Source: Xanthostigma xanthostigma
Lineage: Eukaryota > Arthropoda > Insecta > Raphidioptera > Raphidiidae
Length of the DNA stretch: 64,000 nucleotides
Direction: 5' to 3'
NCBI GenBank assembly: GCA_963575645.1
Contig: OY754464.1
Span: 5,456,001 to 5,520,000, forward strand
A model generated the notes under the pieces. It did not search any database. It had not been told where the DNA came from and worked only from the letters and a program-made list of their open reading frames with translations. Both the position numbers and the translations under genes were made by a program. This document shows, piece after piece, positions 11,240 to 23,800 of this stretch; the first letter of the stretch is position 1, and every line of letters begins with the position of its first letter.

Positions 11240-12100
11240 TTTTTAGGCGCGAATAGCGTAAGCTAAAGCGCCTATATGTACTCGCTTTGTCTGTGAATCT
11301 GTGAGTCACGCTTTTTGTATCCAGCGTACAGCCCAAACGACTTAACCGATTTTAAAAAACTTTTTTTTGTTAGATTTGTCTCCGGGTAACTTAAATCCTA
11401 ACGTCGCCCGATTTTTGAATTTTTGCTCCAGAGGGGAGCAATTTAGAAAAAACGAAGTTTTTCGCTTATAACTCGCTCAATTTAAATCAGATCGGTTCGA
11501 AACCTGTCTTAAACGAAAGAGGAGAAAATTTTACATAAATTTCGTACAACAGAATTCGCCCAATCACTTTTCTTATACACATTTATATAGAAATAAATTC
11601 AATCTGATATAACCGATAGCAAACATCTTTCGGTTATCTCTCTCTGTTGCACGGTATAACATGGTAATTTAATTATTGCGTATGTTCTGTCTTAAAATAA
11701 AATTGGTCGATAATTTTATTTATGACAATAATAAAACAAAGGAGATAGCATTTGTTCAAAAACGGATGCCATTTGAAATATTTATGAAAAGCAACGCCTT
11801 CTAAGTTAACAATTTGAATAACTAATTATTAGAACTTAATACTTTGACAGCTGATGCAAACGTCACTTTTGACATTTCTTATCATTCCGACATCAAGGAA
11901 GAGCGGATTGAAACCAAATTTTGGGAGGATGTTTGATATGCAAATATGAAGTGGCCTATTGTTTTTGGGGAACATCGGCGCATGCGTAAAAGAATATATC
12001 TCTTATAATGTTGTTTTATATAATAATAATATAGATTTTAAAACGGTTTTTACTCTATCTATTTTTACTAGAAGTTTTTGTAAATTTTTTGGGGAAAATC
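11240..12100. repeat. Non-coding repeat flank leading into the satellite
   Basis: This segment has no gene. It begins with a motif (GCGCGAATAGCGTAAGC, about 11249) followed by low-complexity mobile-element-like sequence. From about 11895 it matches, in reverse orientation, the 48100-48250 segment of the FEM1C intron (GAAACCAAATTTTGGGAGGA; CGGCGCATGCG). The last 100 bases are a unit of the 250-bp family seen again at 16.7-17.4 kb, so the same family flanks the 120-bp array on both sides. Confidence 0.5.
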
Positions 12101-15100
12101 GGTGACGTCACTATAAATCCAATATGGCGGACATCTAAAGATGGCGGACTAATTTTATTATGTTTTCCTACAATATGGGTATCAAATGAAAGGGCTTGCT
12201 GAGAATAACTCGAAAAATAAAGTGACGTCACTCTACATCCAATATGGCGGACTTCTAAAGATGGCGGACTAATTTTATTATGTTTTCCTACAATATGGGT
12301 ATCAAATGAAAGGGCTTGCTGAGAATAACTCGAAAAATGAAGTGACATTACTCTAAATCCAATATGGCGGACTTCTAAAGATGGCGGACTAATTTTATTA
12401 TGCTTTCCAACAATATGGGTATCAAATGAAAGGGCTTGCTGAGAATAACTCGAAAAATAAAGTGACGTCACTCTAAATCCAATATGGCGGACTTCTAAAG
12501 ATGGCGGACTAATTTTATTATGCTTTCCTACAATATGGGTATCAAATGAAAGGGCTTGCTGAGAATAACTCGAAAAATAAAGTGACGTCACTCTAATCCA
12601 ATATGGCGGACTTCTAAAGATGGCGGACTAATTTTATTATGCTTTCCTACAATATGGATATCAAATGAAAGGGCTTGCTGAGAATAACTCGAAAAATAAA
12701 GTGACGTCACTCTACATCCAATATGGCGGACTTCTAAAGATGGCGGACTAATTTTATTATGTTTTCCTACAATATGGGTATCAAATGAAAGGGCTTGCTG
12801 AGAATAACTCGAAAAATAAAGTGACATTACTCTAAATCCAATATGGCGGACTTCTAAAGATGGCGGACTAATTTTATTATGCTTTCTAACAATATGGGTA
12901 TCAAATGAAAGAGCTTGCTGAGAATAACTCGAAAAATAAAGTGATATTACGCTAAATCCAATATGGCGGAATTCTAAAGATGGCGGACTAATTTTATTAT
13001 GCTTTCCTACAATATGGGTATCAAATGAAAGGGCTTGCTAAGAATAACTCGAAAAATAAAGTGACGTCACTCTACATCCAATATGGCGGACTTTTAAAGA
13101 TGGCGGACTAATTTTATTATGTTTTCCTACAATATGGGTATCAAATGAAAGGGCTTGCTGAGAATAACTCGAAAAATAAAGTGACATTACTCTAAATCCA
13201 ATATGGCGGACTTCTAAATATGGCGGACTTCTAAAGATGCCGGACTAACTTTATTATGCTTTCTAACAATATGGGTATCAAATGAAAGGGCTTGCTGAGA
13301 ATAACTCGAAAAATAAAGTGACATTACTCTAAATCCAATATGGCGGACTTCTAAAGATGGCGAACTAATTTTATTATGTTTTCCTACAATATGGGTATCA
13401 CATGAAAGGGCTTGCTGAGAATAACTCGAAAAATAAAGTGACATTACTCTAAATCCAATATGGCGGACTTCTAAAGATGGTGGACTAATTTTATTATGCT
13501 TTCCAACAATATGGGTATCAAATGAAAGGGCTTGCTGAGAATAACTCGAAAAATAAAGTGACGTCACTCTAAATTCAATATGGCGGACTTCTAAAGATGG
13601 CGGACTTCTAAAGATGGCGGACTAATTTTATTAAGCTTTCCTACAATATGGGTATCAAATGAAAGGGCTTGCTGAGAATAACTCGAAAAATAAAGTGACG
13701 TGACTCTACATCCAATATGGCGGACTTCTAAAGATGGCGGACTAATTTAATTATGTTTTCCTACAACATGGGTATCAAATGAAAGGGCTTGCTGAGAATA
13801 ACTCGAAAAATAAAGTGACATTACTCTAAATCCAATATGGCGGACTTCTAAAGATGGCGGACTGATTTTATTATGCTTTACTACAATATGGGTATCAAAT
13901 GAAAGGGCTTGCTGAAAGTAACTCGAAACATAAAGTGACGTCACTCTAAATCCAATATAGCGGACTTCTAAAGATGGCGGACTAATTTTATTATGCTTTC
14001 ATACAATATGGGTATCAAATGAAAGGGCTTGCTGAGAATAACTCGAAAAATAAAGTGACATTACTCTAAATCCAATATGGCGGACTTCTAAAGATGGCGG
14101 ACTAATTTTTTTATGTTTTCCTACAATATGGGTATCAAATGAAAGGGCTTGCTGAGAATAACTCGAAAAATAAAGTGACATTACTCTAAATCCAATATGG
14201 CGGACTTCTAAAGATGGCGGACTAATTTTATTATGTTTTCCTACAATATGGGTATCAAATGAAAGGGCTTGCTGAGAATAACTCGAAAAATAAAGTGACA
14301 TTACTCTAAATCCAATATGGCGGACTTCTAAAGATGGCGGACTAATTTTATTATGCTTTCCAACAATATGGGTATCAAATGAAAGGGCTTGCTGAAAATA
14401 ACTCGAAAAATAAAGTGACGTCACTCTAAATCCAATATGGCGGACTTCTAAAGATGGCGGACTAATTTTATTATGCTTTCCTACAATATGGGTATCAAAT
14501 GAAAGGGCTTGCTGAGAATAACTCGAAAAATAAAGTGACGTCACTCTACATCCAATATGGCGGACTTCTAAAGATGGCGGACTAATTTTATTATGTTTTC
14601 CTACAATATGGGTATCAAATGAAAGGGCTTGCTGAGGTTAACTCGAAAAATAAAGTGACATAACTCTAAATGCAATATGGCGGACTTCTAAAGATGGCGG
14701 ACTAATTTTATTATGCTTTCCTAAAATATGGGTATCAAATGAAAGGGCTTGCTGAGAGTAACTCGAAACATAAAGTGACGTCACTCTAAATCCAATATGG
14801 CGGACTTCTAAAGATGGCGGACTAATTTTATTATGCTTTCCTACAATATGGGTATCAAATGAAAGGGCTTGCTGAGAATAACTCGAAACATAAAGTTACG
14901 TCACTCTAAATCCAATTATGCGGACTTCTAAAGATGGCGGACTAATTTTATTATGCTTTCCAACAATATGGGTATCAAATGAAAGGGCTTGCTGAGAATA
15001 ACTCTAAAAATAAAGTGACATTACGCTAAATCCAATATGGCGGACTTCTAAAGATGGCGGACTAATTTTATTATGCTTTCCTACAATATGGGTATCAAAT

Positions 15101-16496
15101 GAAAGGGCTTTCTGAGAATAACTCGAAAAATAAAGTGACGTCACTCTACATCCAATATGGCGGACTTCTAAAGATGGCGGACTAATTTTATTATGTTTTC
15201 CTACAATATGGGTATCAAATGAAAGGGCTTGCTGAGAATAACTCGAAAAATAAAGTGACGTCACTCTAAATCCAATATGGCGGACTTCTAAAGATGGCGG
15301 ACTAATTTTATTATGCTTTCCTACAATATGGGTATCAAATGAAAGGGCTTGCTGAGAATAACTCGAAAAATAAAGTGACGTCACTCTACATCCAATATGG
15401 CGGACTTCTAAAGATGGCGGACTAATTTTATTATGCTTTCCTACAATATGGGTATCAAATGAAAGGGCTTTCTGAGAATAACTCGAAAAATAAAGTGACA
15501 TTACTCTAAATCCAATATGGCGGACTTCTAAAGATGGCGGACTAATTTTATTATGTTTTCCTACAATATGGGTATCAAATGAAAGGGCTTGCTGAGAATA
15601 ACTCGAAAAATAAAGTGACATTACTCTAAATCCAATATGGCGGACTTCTAAAGATGGCGGACTAATTTTATTATGCTTTCCAACAATATGGGTATCAAAT
15701 GAAAGGGCTTGCTGAGAATAATTCGAAAAATAAAGTGACGTCACTCTAAATCCAATATGGCGGACTTCTAAAGATGGCGGACTAATTTTATTATGCTTTC
15801 CTACAATATGGGTATCAAATGAAAGGGCTTGCTGAGAATAACTCGAAAAATAAAGTGACGTCACTCTACATCCAATATGGCGGACTTCTAAAGATGGCGG
15901 ACTAATTTTATTATGTTTTCCTACAATATGGGTATCAAATGAAAGGGCTTGCTGAGAATAACTCGAAAAATAAAGTGACATTACTCTAAATCCAATATGG
16001 CGGACTTCTAAAGATGGCGGACTAATTTTATTATGCTTTCCTACAATATGGGTATCAAATGAAAGGGCTTGCTGAGAGTAACTCGAAACATAAAGTGACG
16101 TCACTCTAAATCCAATATGGCGGACTTCTAAAGATGGCGGACTAATTTTATTATGCTTTCCTACAATATGGGTATCAAATGAAAGGGCTTGCTGAGAATA
16201 ACTCGAAACATAAAGTTACGTCACTCTAAATCCAATATGGCGGACTTCTAAAGATGGCGGACTAATTTTATTATGCTTTCCTACAATATGGGTATCAAAT
16301 GAAAGGGCTTGCTGAAAATAACTCGAAACATAAAGTGACGTCACTCTAAATCCAATATGGCGGAGTTCTAAAGATGGCGGACTAATTTTACTATGCTTTC
16401 TTACAATATGGGTATCAAATGAAAGGGCTTGCTGAGAATAACTCGAAAAATAAAGTGACGTCACTCTAAATCCAATATGGCGGACTTCTAAAGATG
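12101..16496. repeat. 120-bp satellite array, about 37 monomers
   Basis: The monomer is 120 bp and very regular. Each contains AATATGGCGGACTTCT, AAGATGGCGGACTAATTT, ACAATATGGGTATCAAATGA, GGGCTTGCTGAGAATAACTC and an AAAGTGACGTCACTCTA or AAAGTGACATTACTCTA joint. Counting the AATATGGCGG anchor gives 37 copies. Phase breaks are few: a 1-bp loss near 12595 and about 19-bp local duplications near 13218 and 13600. Because 120 is divisible by three, the minus strand stays open across many monomers (up to 366 codons), but the repeated 40-residue product is an arithmetic by-product, not evidence for a protein. Confidence 0.95.
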
Positions 16497-16505
16497 GTGA
16501 CTAAG

Positions 16506-16700
16506 TTTTTGACGTGATACGTCTTATAAATTGATGAAACACCAGCTGCACGCACGAAAAAGTGTAACGTTCCATAACGTTCCGCCTGACCCTGTGCGTG
16601 TAAGCGAGAGCGCAGTAATGTATTATTAAATATGATATTCGAGCGGAATACGTTATCACGTAAAACTATCGTCCGTAAACCGACTTTACAGACAACCAAT
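16506..16700 (-). repeat. Dispersed 240-bp repeat, copy 2, abutting the satellite
   Basis: This is the same unit as at 710-950 but reversed: it runs from TTTTTGACGTGATACGTC to GACTTTACAGACAACCAATT. The satellite ends within about 10 bp of its edge. It marks the sharp right boundary of the array. Confidence 0.75.
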
Positions 16701-16706
16701 TTTTTT

Positions 16707-17380
16707 ATATAATAATGGTGTACTTTTATAATGTTTAATTATTCTACTTTACAAGAAAGTTTTCTAAAATGTTTTTTGAGGGAAAGTCGGCGCATGCGCA
16801 GAAGAGGTATAAGTTATAAAGTTGTTTGTATATAACAACGGTATACTTTTCATAACAGTTTATTATTCGATTTATTTTTACAAGAGTTTTGTATAATTTT
16901 TGGGAAAAATCGGCGCATGCGCAAAAGAGATACAAGCCATAGTTGTTTTTTATATAATAATGGTGTACTTTTTATAATGTTTTATTATTCTACTTTACAA
17001 GAAAGTTTTGTAAAATGTTTTTGAGGGAAAGTCGGCGCATGCGCAGAAGAGGTATAAGTTATAAATTTGTTTGTATATAACAATGGTATACTTCTCATAA
17101 CAGTTTATTATTCGATCTATTTTTACAAGAGTTTTGTATAATTTTTGGGAAAAATCGGCGCATGCGCAAAAGAGATACATGCCATCGTTGTTTTTTATAT
17201 AATAATGGTGTACTTTTTATAATGTTTTATTATTCTATTTTAAAGAAAGTTTTGTAAAAAATTCTTTGAGCTAAAGTCGGCACATATATGTTATAAAGTT
17301 GTTTTTATATAATAATTGGGTACTTTTCATAACGGTTTATTTTTCTATCTGTTTTTACAAGAAAGTTATGATTTTTTTTT
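16707..17380. repeat. Tandem array of about 250-bp dimeric units
   Basis: ATAATGGTGTACTTTT recurs near 16712, 16960 and 17205, giving a period of about 250 bp. Each unit is two diverged halves of about 125 bp, both carrying a CGGCGCATGCGC core: one followed by AGAAGAGGTATAAG, the other by AAAAGAGATACA. Single related units lie before the 120-bp array (about 11970-12100) and, inverted, in the FEM1C intron (about 48040-48130). Confidence 0.8.
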
Positions 17381-19840
17381 TCTAAACTCATAATTTCAGA
17401 AATATTTTGAAAACAAATCTGTTATTCTTTTGTTCTGAAGATGTTAGTTATGTTTAATTTTTGCATGACACAATAACATATTACATAGAGAACCATGAAT
17501 TTATTAAAATTATATTTTCCTTTCTGTGTTTCATTATTTTCAACTGTTATTTTTACTTAGAATAAGTAAATTAAGTTATACTATATTATTCTCCAAGTGT
17601 CGTTAAATATATACACCGATTTTCAAGCAAAACACCGGGGTATATGACGTAAAATTTCGCGCCTTGTAATTCTTGAATTACTTGGGTATATACTCCCACT
17701 GGTTTAAATTATTTTCGTTATAAAACCTTACTGAATGATATAAAAAGAAGCTCTCTCAATAAATGCATATTGTATAAGTTATGTAAAATATTGCATGATG
17801 CAATTCTTTGATATTATTTTGAGACAGAAGTCTAATCGTTTTGCGTCAAATTTGCACATTCAACAATCTTGGTATCAATAATTAATTTCTAAAAGGGGAC
17901 TGGATTAATATTTTAAACATTTTTTTTGCGATTTCTCCAGGCTAATTTTACTGCAATATTTAGAAAATAAAACAATTTATTTTACTCAGAATTTAAAAAA
18001 AAACTACATTATGTAATGATTTACAACATAATTACCTTCCGTAAGTATGTATAACAATAATGATACCATACCTATTATCTGAAATTAATGAAAAATAGAA
18101 AAGATGTTCTCTTTGGAGAAAGCGTTTGGATACAATCAAGCAAGTATGTTGCTAATATAATTTTATAATAATTTATTATATAAGAAGGATAAAAAACTTC
18201 GTGTCTACTACAAGCTGGCAACAATCAATACATAAATATATATTTTTAATATTATGGTTCGTTTTGAACGGTTCAGTCGCGAACGATTCAATAATAATAT
18301 GCATTACGAAACGTGAAGCTGTAGTTTACGCTCTACGCAAGCTGCCATGTTTAATGTTCTGCGGGGTGTGTAGGGCAACAAAACGGGGTGAAACATCCCA
18401 TTAAACAAACTGGTAGGTTATGTGTTGATTATTTATTATTACGCTAAACCATTGTTAAAAACACGATGCTTGTTTTGTAATGACATATGCAGTGGTTGTC
18501 CTAAAAGCGATGTGTGTATTTCATCATTTTTGTTTTATTGCGTCAAACCATGATATTGAGTTTCGGGTGACTCAGTGTTTGCAACTTAAGTACAAGGTTA
18601 CAACACTTCTGCAATTTTCTTTGTTCAATTTTCTTTACAGTTTTCGTGAGTTATTTAATTTGAACATTTGTTTTGGATGAAAATGTTTGGCTATGTTGTT
18701 TTGCGCAGCCAAATTTCTGGCACACTTTTTAAGCTACACCTAAGTACATTAAATAGGCGCCAAAGGCTATTTCTGCTAATGTACTGCGCGTAATTTTCTC
18801 TTTTTATTGTCAGGTACAATTTTTAAATACTCTAATATTCGTATAAAATTTATTACTCGTATTCGTATCAAAGCCCAATTAAAATTTGGCTGATTTTTTT
18901 CATTTCATGGTTTTTCCTTTTCAATAACTAATTTTGTGGTCAATGAGTGCTCATTTCAAGTGTTTATTTATATTCTTTTACTAATGTTTATTTTTGTTTA
19001 TTTCAGTTTACATGGGGTGGATGCATCTGCAAAAATATGCAGCGCAGTAAAATCAAAAGCAACTCGCAGAAATGAATCTTAATAACTTGTAACCATCAAA
19101 CTTATCTTCATAACCTAAAAAATACGCCTGTTTAAATCATAATATCGCAATTTTTGTTCGGAAATACTGTCTAATTACGTCTATTTTTGATTTTTATTTA
19201 AGTAATAATTTTTCGAGGCATCTACAGATATGAAGTATGATGTTTGATTCTTCGAATAAATCGTTGGATATTGTCTTTTTTTCTTATCCGCTTTTATTTT
19301 TTGCTGTTCGTGTCGTGAATAATAACCAGCCCTTCATGAAGATAAAATTTAAAAAGCTGCACTAAGGTATGTTTTCATTTTATAATAATTTATTTGATAT
19401 ATTTTGACGTTTTTCCAATGACATTTAACAGCTGATAAAAATATAGTTAAGAATAAAACTACATTGGCTTTAATTTTTATTCCTAGAACAATTTTGAAAT
19501 TATTTGACTGATTGACTCCGAAATCTAATCAATAATCCCTTTGAATGCCACAAACCCAATCTCGGTTGGTTTGCTCTTAATAAATACGGACGTCCGTCCA
19601 AAAATATGAAAACTCGATTTTCGGAAATCAGATTGAAACCAGTACATTTCCTTTTTTTAATTCGCATTCGCAAAATTCATGCGAATATTAATATAAGAAA
19701 AGAATCATATTAAAAAAAAATGTATAAATAGTATAAAATAACAAAAATATAAATTTCTTAGAATTTTTATTAGAAAAGTTTTTTCTTACTTTTTTTTTTT
19801 AAATAACAAGTTTTCTCGCTAAGGTAACCTTGCAATTATA
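17381..19840. other. Intergenic, no feature recognised
   Basis: This is AT-rich sequence with scattered homopolymers. The open frames here (for example near 18201 and 18480) are short, lack flanking splice signals and match no protein I recognise. Confidence 0.5.
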
Positions 19841-20245
19841 CGCTGCACACGAGGCTAGAAACGCTGCTAGGAGTTCTGCTAGCCTGGAAATGGCGTCACT
19901 GCGGGCTGCCTTGCTAGCTCAGGAGATAGGTTTTAAAATTAGAATAGGGGCTATTTTCCCTGCTAGATTTGTCGCTAGGTATGAGCAAAACCAATCAGGA
20001 AGCAGTATCTTTACGTGGGCACTTGAACAAACGCTCACATGGCGTCATTCTGTCAGACAACAGACACGTTTTGCTCTGTGTTTATATTCGAACTGTCAAT
20101 GCGCGCGCACCAGATCTATCCACAAAACACGCTTGAGAAATAGTCTCATGTGAAGTGAGCACTTATCAGCAATCAAGAAAACCAGCGCTAGAAAACTAGT
20201 AGGCAAATCTAGCAGCGTTTCTAGCCTCGTGTGCAGCGGCCTTTA
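19841..20245. mobile_element. MITE family 'GCTGCACACGAGGCTAG', copy A
   Basis: The left end (CGCTGCACACGAGGCTAGAA) is mirrored at 20205-20245, which ends CTCGTGTGCAGCGGCCTTTA. The 400-bp body is rich in GCTAG words and is homologous, in reverse orientation, to 40005-40312 and more distantly to 35281-35765. A 107-codon frame through it is not preserved in the other copies. Confidence 0.75.
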
Positions 20246-20522
20246 GACTTAGTATTAATAATCAGCCTGGTACCCAGAACCACTACAAATTTGCAACTTG
20301 CGCGACCAATCAGCTGCCAAATTTTAACCTTGGACAAATGACGCCAGATGTGAGGACTGAATATTCGCATTCACATTCGCGAATATCGACGAAAAATATT
20401 CGCATCTACATTACGCGAATGTCTAAAAATTGGCATTCGTTAATCACTAATATCTTTATCTATGCTGCTTCTTTGAAACAATTCTAATCTTTGATTAACG
20501 TCTGAATAGAAATGTTTAAATA

Positions 20523-20793
20523 AATAAAATTGTCGACCAATTTTTCTCAGACCAATATATTGACAAAAAATAAAAAAATTACAAATCAATATAACACAAG
20601 ATGACGTTTCGATCCGGATTTGGATCTTCTTCAGAAATATCTAAAAATATAAAGATTGAAAGTATGAATGATTCAAAAAATTTGTGAAAAATTAATCCGG
20701 ATTGAAACGTCATCTTGTGTTATATTGATTTGTAATTTTATTATTTTTTGTCAATATATTGGTCTGAGAGAAATTGGTCGACAATTTTATTTT
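20523..20793. mobile_element. Foldback element just upstream of the KIAA0232-like first coding exon
   Basis: The outer arms, each nearly 100 bp, are inverted: AAATTGTCGACCAATTTTTC...CAAGATGACGTTTCGATCCGG on the left and CCGGATTGAAACGTCATCTTG...GGTCGACAATTTTATTT on the right. The loop is about 75 bp. The element ends only about 45 bp before the splice acceptor at 20838. Confidence 0.75.
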
Positions 20794-20849
20794 CTTTGAA
20801 ACAATGTTGATGTGTTTTTGTTTTGATTCGATGTTTAGGTGCAAATAGC

Positions 20850-23800
20850 ATGAAGTATCCACAACTGGTGTCAATGCCCACAGCGGTGTCCGATTGGTTA
20901 GAGGAGCAGCTAGAAGCGCGAGGCATTGATGCTATAGTTTATACTCGTTACGTTCTCAGTCTTCTCCACCGCGATCCTTGCGATTTCGTTCAACCCGATT
21001 CAGATTTCAGTGAACTGGAACACTTAAAGGTAAGTTTTACGGCGCAATAGTTAACGCTGCATGTCGTGTATTCTTACTTCATAATTGTCACAAAATTAAA
21101 AAAAGTAAAATATCCATCAGAAGTTTTATTCGTTTTCTCGGTATTATTCGAAATAGGGGTGTTGCCAACGATTAATTAATTATTATTAATTATTATTATT
21201 TCCACACCCGCATTTGCAGATGTGAACGTCAAAAAATCCGCTGAAGGGCTCATGGAGGCTGATCTATGTTTTTACAGAGCCTAAGGCTTATTGAAGTTCA
21301 ATGGTGCTTCATTTTTTGTTGGATTATAAATCCAAAAAAATTTCAAAATTCATCAAAAAAATTGTCATAATTCGTTCAAAAAGTTGGCAAAATTCACCCA
21401 AAAAATTGTCAAAATTCATCGAAAAAATCGTCAAAATTCATCGAAAAAATCGTCAAAATTCATCGAAAAAATTCAAAATTCTTCCAAAAAATAAAAGTAT
21501 GTGATCCATAGTTAATGAAAAGTATTAACATGCAATTTATGATAATAATTCGATTTTTGTAAGCCCTACTAGTCTCTATGTAGATCCGCCTCTCAATTCA
21601 GATGTCGACCAACAAAAATATTAAGAATCATCCGTATAATTTTCGTCAAAGCTCTAACCGTGTTCGCTTATGCATGAGACGTGTGTGTGTTGTTTAGGGT
21701 GGTGTGAATCGCAGCGGGCGTCGCGGTGTACAAGGAGGGGGACGTAAGGGACTACGGTCGAGCCATGAGCTGCCACCACAACAGGTGTATCAGTTGCAGC
21801 GATCCGCTGCCGTTGAATGTCTCAAATCTGCTTCTGAACAGGTGCGTTCATATCAACATGCTGCAGTTTTGCTTGCTTTCGAGTTAAACTTCAAATCAAT
21901 ACTAATCTATACAGGGTGGTGACCTCGCGTGTCGATCACAGAATTTTAACATTTATTTTAGTCAAAAAACCAATAAACTAAATTATTCAGGGGCGTTAGT
22001 TGGACTTAGGTATCGTTTCGAGCATATATATGTATATTAATAGCTAGCGGATGCCTATCCTTGAGCATTGTGCGGAATGGTTCCAATTAGAAGCTATATG
22101 GAAGCCATTTTGTACGTGGAAAACTCCGTAAAAAGCGCGCGGGATTCAAAAAGATTAAATATTCTATAATATGATGTTAATGGAAAAACAATAAAACTCG
22201 CAGTAAACCGTGATATTTCGCTCCAAAACCTATTTTTATATTGAAACGTTTCAAAAATTACAAAACTGAGCATAAATATAATATAAAAGCTTAGAACATT
22301 TTACAGTCAGATTGACATCAATGCTTGTCAACCTTATGCCAAATTGACAATGTAAAATGTTCTAAGCTTTTACATTATATTTATGCTCAATTTGGTAATT
22401 TTTAAAACGTTTCATTATAAAAATAGGTTTTGGAGCGAAATATCACTGTTTACTGTGAGTTTTGTCGTTTTTCTCAATAAAATCATATTATAATTAATTA
22501 ATATTTTTGAATCTCGCGCGCTTTTTACGGCGTTTTCCACGTACAAAATGGCTTCTAAAAGTTACAGGAGGCGCTAGTGTATCCGCAATCTGTTAAATAT
22601 ATATATATATATTATATATATCTATGGTTTCGAGGCAGATGTAGAGCGTATTTTGATGGAGCATTTTCTTTTCAGAAATGTGGTATCGAGTCATTGGTTG
22701 ACGAACTTTGTGCAAAACTGAAGCAAGCGGAAAACGAAACGGATTGCACCTCAACGACAGTACAAACAGAGAGAACAACAAAAAATACGACAGAAAACAA
22801 GTACAGTAGTAAAATATCACAGGAAGATTTAGCTCGCCAATACTATGCCGCCTTTCCTCCGTTAAGTAATAACGAAACAAACGACGATCAACAATCTCAG
22901 TCTATTTCAATTATACCCCAGTCGGTTTCGTTTTGGAATAACATTACAGCAAAAAATAAAAACATTTCCAAAAGTCTAAACAAATCAGACTACAGTAGCA
23001 AACCCAAAGGTAACGCCATGAAGACAAAATGTACGAACGGTAAACGATACACAAATTATTTCGCACGGAACACTAAGAAGGATTCGACTAATTTCGGTTT
23101 TGCGATGGCCAAATCTAGAGGCATGGATTTTTGGGACGAACACGTGCGCTGGTACAATCAGCAGAATAATCTAGACGCCGTTTCCGCCAACGACGAAGGA
23201 TATGCCACTTCAGACACTATAAGAATCGACGACGAAACGTCCGATAAGAAAAACGAAACTTCGGACGATTTGGAGCAACTCGTCGCGAAATTCGATCGTA
23301 GCATCGAATCGCTGTGGAGTCCCGAACCTCATTCGAGCAACGACAATTTATTACCGGATAAAGAAGACGATTTTCAAAATTTGCCCGTTGATTTTCACGA
23401 ACTTTTATCGTCTCCTGTTGAACAGCAACCGCCGTCGGCCGAATTGTTTGGAATTGTAAACAAAGTTAACGTAACCGAACAACCGTTTATACAGAACGGC
23501 ACGAATATTACTAGCTCTATATGGTCGAGGAGGGATAATGAGATCGAAATGGATTGCTCGTACACGGATAATAGTTTCTATGACAGTTTGTTGAATGAGA
23601 ATCTTACTTTCAAAAATTCATCCGGTAATCAAATTTGGTCAAATGCCAAAACCGCCGAACGAAGCAAAGCGAATTCTTATTATGAGAATTTGACTAACAA
23701 TAACATCTTTGATGTGTCGTCATTCTCGAAGGAAAAAGATAAAGTTAGTACGGAGGAATCTCCGCTCGCGTGGGAAATCGGCTTTTCGAAATGGTCTGAA

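Noticed and set aside
12055-16464. Long minus-strand open frames of repeated 40-residue units across the satellite
   Set aside because: The 120-bp period is divisible by three, so any frame lacking a stop in one monomer stays open in all. Frames break wherever an indel or point change occurs, there is no codon-type constraint, and no family is recognised.
12101-16496. CRISPR-like regular repeat array
   Set aside because: Repeats are directly contiguous 120-mers without variable spacers and lie in an animal genome; it is a satellite.
19830-20153. 107-codon plus-strand frame
   Set aside because: It lies inside MITE copy A and is not open in homologous copies B and C.
22577-22675. N-terminal extension of the large KIAA0232-like exon
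   Set aside because: The upstream 33 codons come from an AT repeat and intron. The acceptor TTTTCAG at 22675 and continuity with exon 2 (SASEQ|KCGIESL) define the true boundary.
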